Origin: Paenibacillus sp. SC116
GTDB taxonomy: Bacteria > Bacillota > Bacilli > Paenibacillales > Paenibacillaceae
Reading direction: 5' to 3'
Assembly: GCF_024733555.1 (NCBI RefSeq)
Contig: NZ_JANIOF010000007.1
Coordinates: 124,001-188,000 of the forward strand
Length of the DNA stretch: 64,000 bases
The position numbers and the translations under genes were made by a program. Below the pieces are notes generated by a model that did no database searches, was not told the origin of the DNA, and saw nothing but the letters and a program-made list of their open reading frames with translations. Every line of letters begins with the position of its first letter. Positions within the stretch are counted from its first letter, which is position 1. Below, piece by piece: positions 8,695 through 17,120 of the stretch.

Positions 8695-9390
8695 TTAAGG
8701 TACAATCACCGTTATCGTCGATGATAGGGAAGTTCCATAAGAATTAACTAGCTTTACTTGATATACATAAGTTCCTGAGGGCCTGTTGAGTGATTGGGAA
8801 GCATGCTGAGGTTGTTGACCATTTTCAATTAATGATCCTGTGTAATTTGGAGATAAAAGGACACCTTGTCCATTCTCTTTCAATTCCCATCTATCGGCGT
8901 TGTTGCCTGAAGTGAGATTGAAACCAACAGTAAAGCTGCCGTTGACAGGCTCAGTAGCGTAAATGACAGGTGTTGCTGGGGAACCCGAGTATTTGTGAAT
9001 ATTAACAATCGCTGGTTTGGACTGCACGACACTTCCATCCTGATAATACGCTCTTACTACATAGCCATACTGGCCATATGCTGTACTAACATGCTCACAG
9101 CTTGTCGTCGTCAAGTTCGCACAGCCTGCTGCCACTTCTCCACCCCACGGATACAATGTCGAATAACGATACACTGTATAGGAAGTGACATTGCTGCCGC
9201 GGTTGTTCCATGACAATTGCACACGGTGCTTGCCATCCGCATCTTGACCCGTATAAGCAGCTGTTATTCCGAATGTAGGATCATTCACGATATTACTCAC
9301 AGTATTAGTAACTGGACTTACGGCAAAAGCAGACGCTGCACCAAATAGCAGCAGAACAAGCGTAGTTAGCACGGTTATCATTTTTCTCAT
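8695..9390 (-). CDS. Secreted protein with fibronectin-III-like modules
   Basis: This 231-residue protein starts with a clear signal peptide: MRKMITVLTTLVLLLFGAAS, with cleavage near AFA. The mature part has two beta-sandwich-like stretches resembling fibronectin type III or Ig-like modules. The first runs from GKHRVQLSWNNRGSNVTSYT through YGQYGYVVRAYYQDG. The second runs from PATPVIYATEPVNGSFTVGF through SGTYVYQVKLVNSYG to the end. Two cysteines, CANLTTTSC, could pair. There is no catalytic domain. GGGAG lies ten bases before the chosen ATG. Binding to sugars or cell wall is a common role for such modules but is inference here. Confidence 0.7.
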   Translation of the reverse strand: MRKMITVLTTLVLLLFGAASAFAVSPVTNTVSNIVNDPTFGITAAYTGQDADGKHRVQLSWNNRGSNVTSYTVYRYSTLYPWGGEVAAGCANLTTTSCEHVSTAYGQYGYVVRAYYQDGSVVQSKPAIVNIHKYSGSPATPVIYATEPVNGSFTVGFNLTSGNNADRWELKENGQGVLLSPNYTGSLIENGQQPQHASQSLNRPSGTYVYQVKLVNSYGTSLSSTITVIVP

Positions 9391-9829
9391 CTCATGGTCA
9401 CTCCCATTTCTACGATTAGTGTGCATGTTTCATTTCGAAGCAGCTTTTTAATGTCTCTATTGCTCTCTATCACATACGCTCTACCCCTTTAAGTTAAAGC
9501 GTATTAACATTATACAAGGCTTTAGGGGAACTCCGTTTAAGGTTGTTACTCAATTTATCTAAAGATTCGTTAAAGTTAACGCTCACCCATTCACTATATT
9601 TCGTACTAGTAATCTCACAATAATCAACACAATAACTAGAGAAACAAGCTTTGCATGGAAAGCATGACAGCGTGTGAAGCTCAATCGTAATTTGGAAAAA
9701 TTCATTTGTAATTCACTCGGTTAATACATTTACACAAATCCATTTGTTGACATGTGATTATTTTACATTTACAATACATCACGTGACTACTTATGTAATC
9801 CATCTTCACAGAAAGGTAGGTTGAATGTT
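9391..9829. other. Divergent intergenic region, 439 bases
   Basis: This A+T-rich gap separates the secreted-protein gene from the blaI-like gene. It holds the blaI-side promoter and a short dyad, annotated separately. Several TTAAAG/AACGCT-type short repeats occur around 9490-9590. No coding frame or strong hairpin is visible. Confidence 0.5.
9734..9775 (+). promoter_or_regulatory. Promoter and candidate operator of BlaI-like gene
   Basis: TTGACA (9747-9752) and TACAAT (9770-9775) are 17 bases apart, a near-consensus SigA promoter. A perfect inverted repeat, ACAAAT-N2-ATTTGT (9734-9747), touches the -35. BlaI/MecI repressors bind dyads of this general size at their own promoter, so autoregulation is plausible, although the sequence differs from the classical TACA/TGTA boxes. 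Confidence 0.6.
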
Positions 9830-10231
9830 ATGAAGCAAACTCCTCACATATCCGATGCAGAATGGGAAGTAATGAAAGTGTTATGGGCAGGATCACCACG
9901 AACGTCGGCAGAAATCGTAGATGCACTGGCTAAACCAAAGGAATGGAGCCCTAAAACGATCCGTACTTTGCTTAGTCGCTTAGTTCAAAAGGAAGTGATC
10001 GCTTATAAGCAAGAATCCAATCGCTCTTACTCTTATTATCCATTGGTTACGGAAGATGAGTGTGTACGTGAGGTTACGAATTCTCTTCTCCAGCGTCTAT
10101 ATGGTGGAGCCATCAAACCATTGCTGGTGAACTTTATTAATGAACGAAAGCTGTCTTCCGAAGATATCGCGGAACTAAAGCAATTACTAGATGAGAAAGA
10201 AAAGCCATCATCTCAATCCTCATCTGACTAG
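9830..10231 (+). CDS. BlaI/MecI-family transcriptional repressor
   Basis: The 133-residue protein is a winged-helix repressor of the BlaI/MecI/CopY family. The core reads ISDAEWEVMKVLWAGSPRTS, with the recognition helix in EWSPKTIRTLLSRLVQKEV and the wing SNRSYSYYPLV, followed by the dimerisation helices. Such repressors are inactivated by proteolysis triggered by a partner M56 metalloprotease, which is encoded 17 bases downstream. ATG at 9830 fits the family start; an in-frame TTG at 9821 is possible but abuts the ribosome site. The target genes may include the two solute-binding proteins that follow. Confidence 0.93.
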   Translation: MKQTPHISDAEWEVMKVLWAGSPRTSAEIVDALAKPKEWSPKTIRTLLSRLVQKEVIAYKQESNRSYSYYPLVTEDECVREVTNSLLQRLYGGAIKPLLVNFINERKLSSEDIAELKQLLDEKEKPSSQSSSD

Positions 10232-10248
10232 GAAAGGAATCATTGTCT

Positions 10249-12885
10249 ATGAGTCAATTCATCCTCCTTATGCAGCAAGCCTTTGAATGGATTATAGAAA
10301 CGACGATAATGGCGAGCTTGCTGGTTATTCTTATTATCTTAATTAAAGCCATGCTGCGAAATAAGTTAAGCCCGAGATGGCATTACCTAATATGGCTTGC
10401 CGTCGGACTTCGACTTATACTACCTTGGGCTCCTGAAAGTTCATTTAGCATTTATAATTTGCTCTTATTCAATAATTCCATCGAAACACCAGCTGCAAAC
10501 CCATCAAGTATGGAAAGTAGTAAAGATTCTTCACATGCAACCATTACTACGAATACAACCGTTCCGCTTATCACGCACGAAGCCAAGAATCAGAGCCCAG
10601 CTGTAACATCACCTGATATCACATCTCCAGAATCTGCTCCTGAACCAACAAGTATAGTAACAAAATCCACACCTCTAGGAGAAGAGCCTCATCACGTCCC
10701 TACTTCTTTGCCTTCAGTACCTTCTCTACCATCAGCAATCGAGTCTAAATCCATTCCGTTTTCCTGGTTCGATGTTGCTTTTTTCCTATGGTTGAGCGGA
10801 GTAACTGTGTTTACTAGCTTTTTTGTTTTCGCGAATGTACGCATCTATAGACTAATTTATAAGCAGCCTGTAATTACGGACGCACAGCTCGTGGGCACAT
10901 TAGAGCAATGCAAGCAAAAGATGTCCATTTCAAGAAACATTCCATTGGTATTGTCAGAAAATTTGCCTAGTCCTGCTTTGTTTGGCTTTATTCGCCCGCG
11001 TATTATTTTAAATCAAGCTGTAATAGACAGTCTTAGCTCTGCTCAGCTTCCCTTTGTTTTTCTACATGAATTAGCTCATTTGAAGCGCAAAGATGTATTG
11101 GTCAATGCTTGCATGTACGCCATGCTCATCTTGCATTGGTTCAATCCGATCCTCTGGTATGCATACAAACGAATGCGCGAAGATCAAGAGATGGCTTGTG
11201 ATTCACTTGCTCTTTCCTATATCCAAGAAGAACAAAAATTTGAATATGGCCACACCATCATTAGTTTGCTGCAACCACGCCCATTTCGACTATCTAACTT
11301 AACTCAATTATCAGGTAATAAAAAGGAACTAAAGAAACGAATATTAACAATTGCGAATTATAAGCCATCCAATCGACGCTCGGTGGTAGGGGTAATAGCA
11401 TTAGTGCTGATCTGCTCTCTTACACTTACGAATGCCAATGTAACTGCTAATGTGGATAAGAACTTATTGCAGACGAAGGAATTGAATAGCGAATCTAGCA
11501 AAGATTCCATCAACCGCAACTTCACTTCTTGGCTGGCTGATAAAAAACTCAACACCGAGCATGAAAGTGTTCGATTAGGAGCTGCTGCTGGCTTATCTGT
11601 CCCAATAACTGAAGCAGTAACGGATCAAGGAGTTACTTTACGATTCAAGGAAGTGTATGCGGACGCAAACGTCGTTGGATTGCATTATCGAGTCGAGCAA
11701 CCTGACGGAACACTGCTGCCTGTAAAGTATGACACCACAGGGCTAAAACTAGTGGATCAAGAAATCATAGACCGTTGGTATGGAACCTTTAAGAACTTTG
11801 ATCCATCCAAGATGAGCAAAGAGATCTGGTACTACGACGAGCAAGGAGAGTTAGCTGTATTAACTTATTGGGATTGGGATTGGAAACGTGGTATCAAAGG
11901 AGGCCCGTTCTACTTGACTAATACGACTGGGAAAATAGTCGGTCACAGTCAATATCAAGATAAAAATGAAGGTGTTGTATTCCTATCCGTGTTAGACAAA
12001 GCTTCAACCGATCCACTGCTCTTTCATGTAAACCTAACTCGTATCGGACATGTTAAAGGAAATTGGAAGAGAAGCTTTTCCATTGATCGCAGCTTAGCTG
12101 CATCCTCCACTCGTACGATTCCTGTTAGTAACAGCTATACACATAACAGTGGCATTCAAATGAAGTTGAATGCGGTAGACCTGCTCCCAAGTTCCGCAAA
12201 ATTCAACTTTGAGTTGCAAAATGTAGACGAAGAGCTTATCGATGTACACACTGTTTTTGATGTAAAAGATAAGCAAGGCAAAGTTAGAACCCAATTATAT
12301 ACTTCGACAGCAGATTATTATTCTTTTGAAATACAAAATGAAAAGCTCAAGCCTGTACAAAAATGGAGCGGCTCCATATTTCCTATGAAACAGTGGCTTA
12401 CAGAACCATTCACATTGGAATTAAAGAGCATAATGACCGTTCGACCGATTAATTTCCAAATACCTACTAGTATCGCAAAACTTCAGCATGAACCCGTACA
12501 AACGGAGAAGCATGGCGTTCAAATCAAATTAAGCACCGTGCAGATGAAAAAAGAAGAAGCCGAACGATTCTTTGCTGACGATATCAAAAACAGAATGCTT
12601 ACGCCTAAACTTCCTGATAAGTTGAACGTGTTGAAAATCGAGCAAGAATACCCAAAAGATATATGGGTCAATTCCTATTTACAAGATATCCAAGGTAATA
12701 TGCTGTACTCATCAGATTTATATTTGGTGGATTGGAAAGAAGGAGCCCATTCAAATAAAAGTACTACGTACTACTACTTTAACGATCTGAAAGATACAGC
12801 TCAGTTAACATTCCAAATGGATCAATTAACAAAAACGTACGAGGACGTCAATTGGGAAATACCAATTGACCCGAGCAAGAAGTAA
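10249..12885 (+). CDS. M56 BlaR1-like metalloprotease, atypical sensor domain
   Basis: The 878-residue membrane protein pairs with the upstream BlaI-type repressor. The N-terminal half has four or five membrane segments and a zinc-protease core with HELAH near residue 273 and the downstream EDQEMACD motif near 315, as in BlaR1/MecR1. A Ser/Thr/Pro-rich linker (about 80-170) precedes the third membrane segment. After the last segment near residue 380-400, about 470 extracellular residues replace the penicillin-binding domain of true BlaR1. They lack SxxK/SxN/KTG and look like DUF4179/DUF5643-type beta-rich repeats. It should sense something other than beta-lactams; the signal is unknown. ATG at 10249 is preferred over an in-frame TTG at 10243. 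Confidence 0.88.
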   Translation: MSQFILLMQQAFEWIIETTIMASLLVILIILIKAMLRNKLSPRWHYLIWLAVGLRLILPWAPESSFSIYNLLLFNNSIETPAANPSSMESSKDSSHATITTNTTVPLITHEAKNQSPAVTSPDITSPESAPEPTSIVTKSTPLGEEPHHVPTSLPSVPSLPSAIESKSIPFSWFDVAFFLWLSGVTVFTSFFVFANVRIYRLIYKQPVITDAQLVGTLEQCKQKMSISRNIPLVLSENLPSPALFGFIRPRIILNQAVIDSLSSAQLPFVFLHELAHLKRKDVLVNACMYAMLILHWFNPILWYAYKRMREDQEMACDSLALSYIQEEQKFEYGHTIISLLQPRPFRLSNLTQLSGNKKELKKRILTIANYKPSNRRSVVGVIALVLICSLTLTNANVTANVDKNLLQTKELNSESSKDSINRNFTSWLADKKLNTEHESVRLGAAAGLSVPITEAVTDQGVTLRFKEVYADANVVGLHYRVEQPDGTLLPVKYDTTGLKLVDQEIIDRWYGTFKNFDPSKMSKEIWYYDEQGELAVLTYWDWDWKRGIKGGPFYLTNTTGKIVGHSQYQDKNEGVVFLSVLDKASTDPLLFHVNLTRIGHVKGNWKRSFSIDRSLAASSTRTIPVSNSYTHNSGIQMKLNAVDLLPSSAKFNFELQNVDEELIDVHTVFDVKDKQGKVRTQLYTSTADYYSFEIQNEKLKPVQKWSGSIFPMKQWLTEPFTLELKSIMTVRPINFQIPTSIAKLQHEPVQTEKHGVQIKLSTVQMKKEEAERFFADDIKNRMLTPKLPDKLNVLKIEQEYPKDIWVNSYLQDIQGNMLYSSDLYLVDWKEGAHSNKSTTYYYFNDLKDTAQLTFQMDQLTKTYEDVNWEIPIDPSKK

Positions 12886-12888
12886 CCC

Positions 12889-12946
12889 TAGACGGAGTAA
12901 GGTCGAACCATTTTTACGTTGAATCAATCGACCTTGCTTCAGTCTA
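12889..12946. repeat. Imperfect inverted repeat between M56 and SBP genes
   Basis: TAGACGGAGTAAGGTCGA (12889-12906) is an imperfect inverted match of 12928-12946, with an eight-base perfect core AAGGTCGA/TCGACCTT. There is no T run afterwards, so it may be an attenuating or processing hairpin rather than a full terminator in the 125-base gap. Confidence 0.45.
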
Positions 12947-13010
12947 ACTAAACAAGAAATTCGCATGAATTAATGGACTACAAAAGTAATCCAGAAGGAG
13001 ATAACCCTTT

Positions 13011-14363
13011 ATGAAGAACCGCCTTTTTAACTGTAAGATTTCATTTTGTACTTTCATCGTTCTATCTCTGCTGCTTAGTGGATGCTTAATGATCCCAGAT
13101 AAACCTCAGCAAGAAGCCGAGAAAGTGAAGTTGAGGGTACTTGTGGATAGTGAATATTATTTTTGGAATAATTACGGGAAAATATACAGTATGCAATATC
13201 CAAACGTAGAATTTGAACTTATCAACCTATTTGAAATCGGTATGCATCCTATGGAACCATTGAATAATAAAGTCCTCGAACAACTTAAACAAACGTATAA
13301 ACCTGACATTCTTATGCTTAGTACTCCACAATATAAGCAACTTGCATCTAACGGAATGCTAGAACCAATTGAATCTCTCATTAAAACCGACAATTTCGAT
13401 ATTGAGAATATTTTACCCTCTATTATTGATGAGCTCCGGTCAAAAGGAGGTGGGCAATTATACGGTCTGGCTCCTTATTTCAAGACTGAAGTTCTACTGT
13501 ATAATGCTGACTTGTTTAAAAAATATGGAATTGAACCTCCGCATCATCAAATGACATGGGAGCAAGTCCTTCAATTGGCTCATCAAATGGAACGCGCGAG
13601 CAATGATTCAGTGGATGGACTGGCGATCACATATAGTGAGCAGCTTGGCAACCTTATTGTTCAGATGGGCAGAACAAACCAAGTTGCCTTGCTTGACAAG
13701 GCAACTGGACAGCCAAGGTTAAATATGCCGGAATGGAACCAACTATTTGAAGAAGCGATTCAAGCTTATTTAAGGGGTGGACTCTACTCTCCTAAAGAAG
13801 AGTCATCTTATTATTTTAATAAAATCCTAGAGGGAAACGTTGCTATGGAAAGAGTTTCTGATTTCGTATCTTTTCTAAGTGACAGCTCGCGTGCATTCGA
13901 AGATCAGAACAAACGCTTTTCATGGTCAATGGTAACGATGCCCGTCCATTCTTCCAATCCAGTTATAGCAAGTGAGATGCAAATAACGAGCATTTGGTCC
14001 ATCTCTAGAGCATCAGCTCACAAACAAGCAGCGTGGGAGTTTATTAAATACTTTAACAGTGATGTTATGGCAAAATCCCAAACGTATCTCTCCTATTATG
14101 GCATACCTACTCGAACAGCTTATATTAAAGCCATTCCTAGCAAGGAATTAGAAGCGCTAACGAAGTTGAAACCAAATCCGAATCTACCCACAACAGCCGA
14201 GAATTATGCTGCTTGGTATCTTGAAGTATTGATTAATGAGAAGATTGAACAATTGACTGCGAATCCATCTACTCTGCATGAAACGATTCTACATCTCCAA
14301 GATCAATTAACAGAGAAAATGACTGAATATTACGTTAATGAGAAGAAAAATTCGAATCGATAA
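13011..14363 (+). CDS. Family-1 solute-binding lipoprotein, paralogue 1
   Basis: The 450-residue protein has a signal peptide ending in the lipobox LLSGC and belongs to the family-1 extracellular solute-binding proteins, which usually feed carbohydrates to ABC importers. Typical features are the early strand KLRVLVDSEYYFWNNYGK, ILMLSTPQYKQLASNGML, the GLAPYFKTEVLLYNADLFKKYG block and the C-terminal QAAWEFIKYFNS motif. GGAG lies ten bases before the ATG. No permease or ATPase gene lies near. The next gene is a paralogue ten bases downstream, so the two are probably co-transcribed and may serve a shared transporter elsewhere or act as signal receptors. Confidence 0.85.
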   Translation: MKNRLFNCKISFCTFIVLSLLLSGCLMIPDKPQQEAEKVKLRVLVDSEYYFWNNYGKIYSMQYPNVEFELINLFEIGMHPMEPLNNKVLEQLKQTYKPDILMLSTPQYKQLASNGMLEPIESLIKTDNFDIENILPSIIDELRSKGGGQLYGLAPYFKTEVLLYNADLFKKYGIEPPHHQMTWEQVLQLAHQMERASNDSVDGLAITYSEQLGNLIVQMGRTNQVALLDKATGQPRLNMPEWNQLFEEAIQAYLRGGLYSPKEESSYYFNKILEGNVAMERVSDFVSFLSDSSRAFEDQNKRFSWSMVTMPVHSSNPVIASEMQITSIWSISRASAHKQAAWEFIKYFNSDVMAKSQTYLSYYGIPTRTAYIKAIPSKELEALTKLKPNPNLPTTAENYAAWYLEVLINEKIEQLTANPSTLHETILHLQDQLTEKMTEYYVNEKKNSNR

Positions 14364-14373
14364 GGATGTGATT

Positions 14374-15681
14374 ATGATGAGTAACAAATATCAAAAATCA
14401 CTTTTAGGCATGCTTGTGCTCACTCTACTCATCATTAGTGCATGTGGAAGCAATAGGACAGACGTTCCTAAACAAGTAACATTGAAAGTGCTCACTGATC
14501 ATAAATACGGGTTCGATAATAATTTCAGCACGATGTTTAAACTCAAGCATCCACATATAGAATTAGAAGTAATTGAGTTGCCATTCGACTATAATCTAAC
14601 GCGTGGTCAGCAAGTTGAGCAGCGGATGAAATTCATCGATGAGCAGCGTCCAGATCTCATTGTATTTGCAAATGACCAAGATTATCAGTTGGCTGCTCGT
14701 GAAGGCAAACTACTCGATTTGGATATACACATCAAAAATAGTGAATTCAAACTCGGTCAGATATCACACATTGTGGAGAGTTTAACATCCGACTCCGATG
14801 GAAAGATTTACGGTCTAGCACCTTTTTTTGAAACGAATGTGCTGTATTATAATATAGACTTGTTCCAGCAATTCGGTATTGATCCACCCCATCATAAAAT
14901 GACTTGGAAAGAAATCATACAGCTTGCAAAACAGTTTCCTAATAAAGGCTCCGAAACAGAGAGAATATATGGAATTTCTGGATTTCCTAGTGCAGCTGAT
15001 CTGTTCTTCCATATCGGAGCAGCAGAGGGACTTTCATTATTCGATAAAAAAGCACAGAATCTGCACGTAAATACGAAAGAATGGGAGAAAGTCTTCCATA
15101 CTACTACTGATGCGATCAGATCCAATGCTATGGATATTACACCTTCCGATGAATTTGTAGAAGATAAGTTTATAGAAGGCAGAGCTGCGATGAAAATTGA
15201 TGCTCCATGGTTGAGCAGCAGTTTAGAACTTTCTCGAAAGAATAGAAAAAAATTCGAATGGGGATTCGTAACACTACCAACAAGTGAAGCCTATCCGGAC
15301 TCATCAGCGCATATACAACCAATGGATATCACTACGATTTATAGCGCTTCTAAACACGTCGATGAAGCTTGGACTTTTATCCAATTTGTGAATAGTACAG
15401 AGTTCGCCAAGGTTAATGCTCACTATACTTCACTCAAAATTCCTACACTGCCACAGACGATTAATAAACAAGATGCTGAGCGTTCATCCGCCTACTATAT
15501 GCTCAAAGCAGGCAAAGAGGGTAAAACGGCATTATGGAGAAACTGGCCCGGTTCTTTTCACCTCTCATTTTTCGAACTGTTTAATGCACAAACGCAGCAA
15601 GTTCTCGAAGGCAAGATTACTTCTGATGAAGCTCTGCATCAAATCCAGGCTGAAGGGCAGAAACTACTTACAACAAAATAA
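14374..15681 (+). CDS. Family-1 solute-binding lipoprotein, paralogue 2
   Basis: The 435-residue product has a signal peptide with lipobox ISAC and the same architecture as its neighbour: LKVLTDHKYGFDNNF, PDLIVFANDQDYQLAAREGK, GLAPFFETNVLYYNIDLFQQFG, HHKMTWKEI and DEAWTFIQFVNS. The shared GLAPxFxTxVLxYNxDLF and PPHHxMTW signatures show a tandem duplication. The ATG at 14374 follows AAGGATG with good spacing; an open frame upstream overlaps the preceding gene and is unlikely. It ends before a strong terminator. The ligand is unknown. Confidence 0.85.
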   Translation: MMSNKYQKSLLGMLVLTLLIISACGSNRTDVPKQVTLKVLTDHKYGFDNNFSTMFKLKHPHIELEVIELPFDYNLTRGQQVEQRMKFIDEQRPDLIVFANDQDYQLAAREGKLLDLDIHIKNSEFKLGQISHIVESLTSDSDGKIYGLAPFFETNVLYYNIDLFQQFGIDPPHHKMTWKEIIQLAKQFPNKGSETERIYGISGFPSAADLFFHIGAAEGLSLFDKKAQNLHVNTKEWEKVFHTTTDAIRSNAMDITPSDEFVEDKFIEGRAAMKIDAPWLSSSLELSRKNRKKFEWGFVTLPTSEAYPDSSAHIQPMDITTIYSASKHVDEAWTFIQFVNSTEFAKVNAHYTSLKIPTLPQTINKQDAERSSAYYMLKAGKEGKTALWRNWPGSFHLSFFELFNAQTQQVLEGKITSDEALHQIQAEGQKLLTTK

Positions 15682-15767
15682 TTGATTGCTAATGCACTAG
15701 AGATGTAGTGCAAACTATACATGGTGATTACTTCTATTCACGTTATTGCATCATCTATTTAAAAATA

Positions 15768-15824
15768 GCTGCCGAGAGTGATCTCGACAGCCAAGAAGAG
15801 GAGGGGAATGAATCCCCTCCTTGT
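15768..15824 (+). terminator. Tandem hairpins ending the SBP operon
   Basis: Two hairpins follow the second solute-binding gene: GCTG-CGAGA/TCTCG-CAGC (15768-15791) and AGGAGGGGA (15799-15807) paired with TCCCCTCCT (15813-15821), followed by TTGTTTT. The second is a good intrinsic terminator on the plus strand and also lies just beyond the stop of the minus-strand methyltransferase gene. Confidence 0.8.
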
Positions 15825-15838
15825 TTTATGCAATGATT

Positions 15839-16756
15839 TCATTTATTTCTACCTATCAAAATAGAATAATCGAATGTAATCTCCATTTGTTTGCGCCTCG
15901 ATAGTTTCCGCATAGCCTCTTCAGAAGCTCCCCAAGATAATGGCGTCATCCGAATAAGCTGCTTGATCTGCTCTTTATTTAAGGACGCTTCATATTGAAC
16001 GCGCTGAATGTCCAGCAGTTGAAAATGACGTTTAAACAGCTCTAACGTCTGTTCATTCGTGTACATATCCTTATCAGTTTGACCATAAAATACACTTCTT
16101 ATCTGCTGCAAATAGTTACTCTCAGGGATTACTTTTATGAACAAGCCATCATCCGTAAGCAATCGTTGAAACTCCGTATAGTTGGCAGGTGACAACACAT
16201 TCAAAATGATATCGAAAGAACGATCTGCAAATGGACAATTGGCAATATCGGCTACACACCAAACTGTATCGAGAACTGCCCCATTTCTAGAAGCTAGGCT
16301 AATTCCTTCCTTCGCAATATCTATCCCCACACCAAGATGCTTATAGCTCGTATGCTCCGTCAATCTCCGCTGAATATCGGACAAATGCGAACCTTCGCCA
16401 CAACCTGCGTCCAATATTTTTATCATACCGTGTGTCGTTCTATCGGCGTCTCTATATACATCTGTATATGCATATACAATCATTCTATACAATTGCTCAA
16501 TCAACGGTTCGAAGAATCCGTCTGCACTGATCTTCTTGCGAGCCGCAAACAATTCCTTATCATACTTTGTGTTATGAGCACGAGATAATAGATTCACATA
16601 GCCATGCTTCGCGATATCGAAGCTATGACGGTTCCTGAAAACTAAACTTCGCGAATGCACTTCCATCACTTGCGAGCATATTGGACATGTGAAGACATGC
16701 TGATAATTCGTGATCAGACGTACACCATCATCTATTTTGATTTTATTTTTACACAC
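15839..16756 (-). CDS. RlmA/TlrB-like 23S rRNA guanine methyltransferase
   Basis: The 305-residue protein matches RlmA-type enzymes that methylate N1 of G745 or G748 in helix 35 of 23S rRNA; the G748 type (TlrB/RlmAII) contributes to tylosin resistance. The N-terminal zinc module reads CPIC (24 and 27) then RNRHSFDIAKHGYVNLL, but the third expected Cys is Phe40. The SAM motif ILDAGCGEGSH follows near residue 117, and NVLSPANYTEFQRLL is the motif IV region. GTG at 16756 lies eight bases after GAGGTG. A 200-base leader with a short peptide and hairpin precedes it. Methyltransferase identity is strong; the exact target base is inferred. Confidence 0.85.
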   Translation of the reverse strand: MCKNKIKIDDGVRLITNYQHVFTCPICSQVMEVHSRSLVFRNRHSFDIAKHGYVNLLSRAHNTKYDKELFAARKKISADGFFEPLIEQLYRMIVYAYTDVYRDADRTTHGMIKILDAGCGEGSHLSDIQRRLTEHTSYKHLGVGIDIAKEGISLASRNGAVLDTVWCVADIANCPFADRSFDIILNVLSPANYTEFQRLLTDDGLFIKVIPESNYLQQIRSVFYGQTDKDMYTNEQTLELFKRHFQLLDIQRVQYEASLNKEQIKQLIRMTPLSWGASEEAMRKLSRRKQMEITFDYSILIGRNK

Positions 16757-16830
16757 AACAAAAACACCTCATCCATTCAATTTGGGAGAATGAAAAAGGC
16801 ACAGTTAAATAAACTCAGGTCATATCCATT

Positions 16831-16867
16831 AAAAATGACGAGAGCCTATATCGCTGTACCTCTCATT
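16831..16867 (-). promoter_or_regulatory. Terminator-like hairpin in methyltransferase leader
   Basis: On the minus strand GAGAG (16860-16864) pairs with CTCTC (16840-16844), helped by AAT/ATT outside, and is followed at once by TTTTT (16831-16835). It begins at the stop codon of the 9-residue leader peptide and ends 75 bases before the GTG start. This is the arrangement of an attenuator. The stem is short, so an RNA-fold calculation is needed. Confidence 0.45.
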
Positions 16868-16895
16868 AACGCAAACGAATGAATTTGATGATCAT
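16866..16895 (-). CDS. Putative 9-residue leader peptide (MIIKFIRLR)
   Basis: A short frame, ATG to TAA, encodes MIIKFIRLR within the 5' leader of the rRNA methyltransferase gene. GGAG (16908-16911) lies twelve bases upstream; an in-frame ATG four codons earlier sits directly at GGAG. The C-terminal Arg-Leu-Arg before the stop recalls the RLR/RLK arrest motif of macrolide-sensing leader peptides of erm and msr genes. A terminator-like hairpin starts at the stop codon. Regulation by drug-stalled ribosomes is inferred. Confidence 0.45.
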   Translation of the reverse strand: MIIKFIRLR

Positions 16896-16964
16896 AAGTA
16901 ACAACATCTCCAAAAATTAGATTAGAAGGAATGTAAATCTGAAATAAAATGCCCTTCATCTGCT

Positions 16965-16973
16965 ATTATAGCA
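16965..16973 (-). promoter_or_regulatory. Extended -10 promoter of methyltransferase gene
   Basis: The minus strand reads TGCTATAAT, an extended -10 (TGnTATAAT; hexamer at 16965-16970). The -35 is poor (TTATTA at 17 bases). It would give a leader of about 200 bases before the GTG at 16756. The rest of the 16757-17120 gap holds a hairpin with AGCC-GTAGG/CCTAC-GGCT arms near 17025-17075 and no other gene I can support. Confidence 0.55.
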
Positions 16974-17120
16974 TGCTAAAAAGTTCCTAATAAACTCTGC
17001 CCAATCTTTGCATTGTCAATTACACAGTCAGCCCGTAGGGGATATGTTCATCGTTCACCTACAGGCTGATTTATGTTCCATATAACAGTATCGTTTCCCT
17101 ACTATTTGGGCTGGCGCTGA

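Noticed and set aside
16790-16882. Plus-strand 30-residue frame (MKKAQLNKLRSYPLKMTRAY and further) opposite the methyltransferase leader
   Set aside because: GGGAGA abuts its ATG with no proper spacing, and it lies antisense to a leader whose minus-strand elements explain the sequence better.
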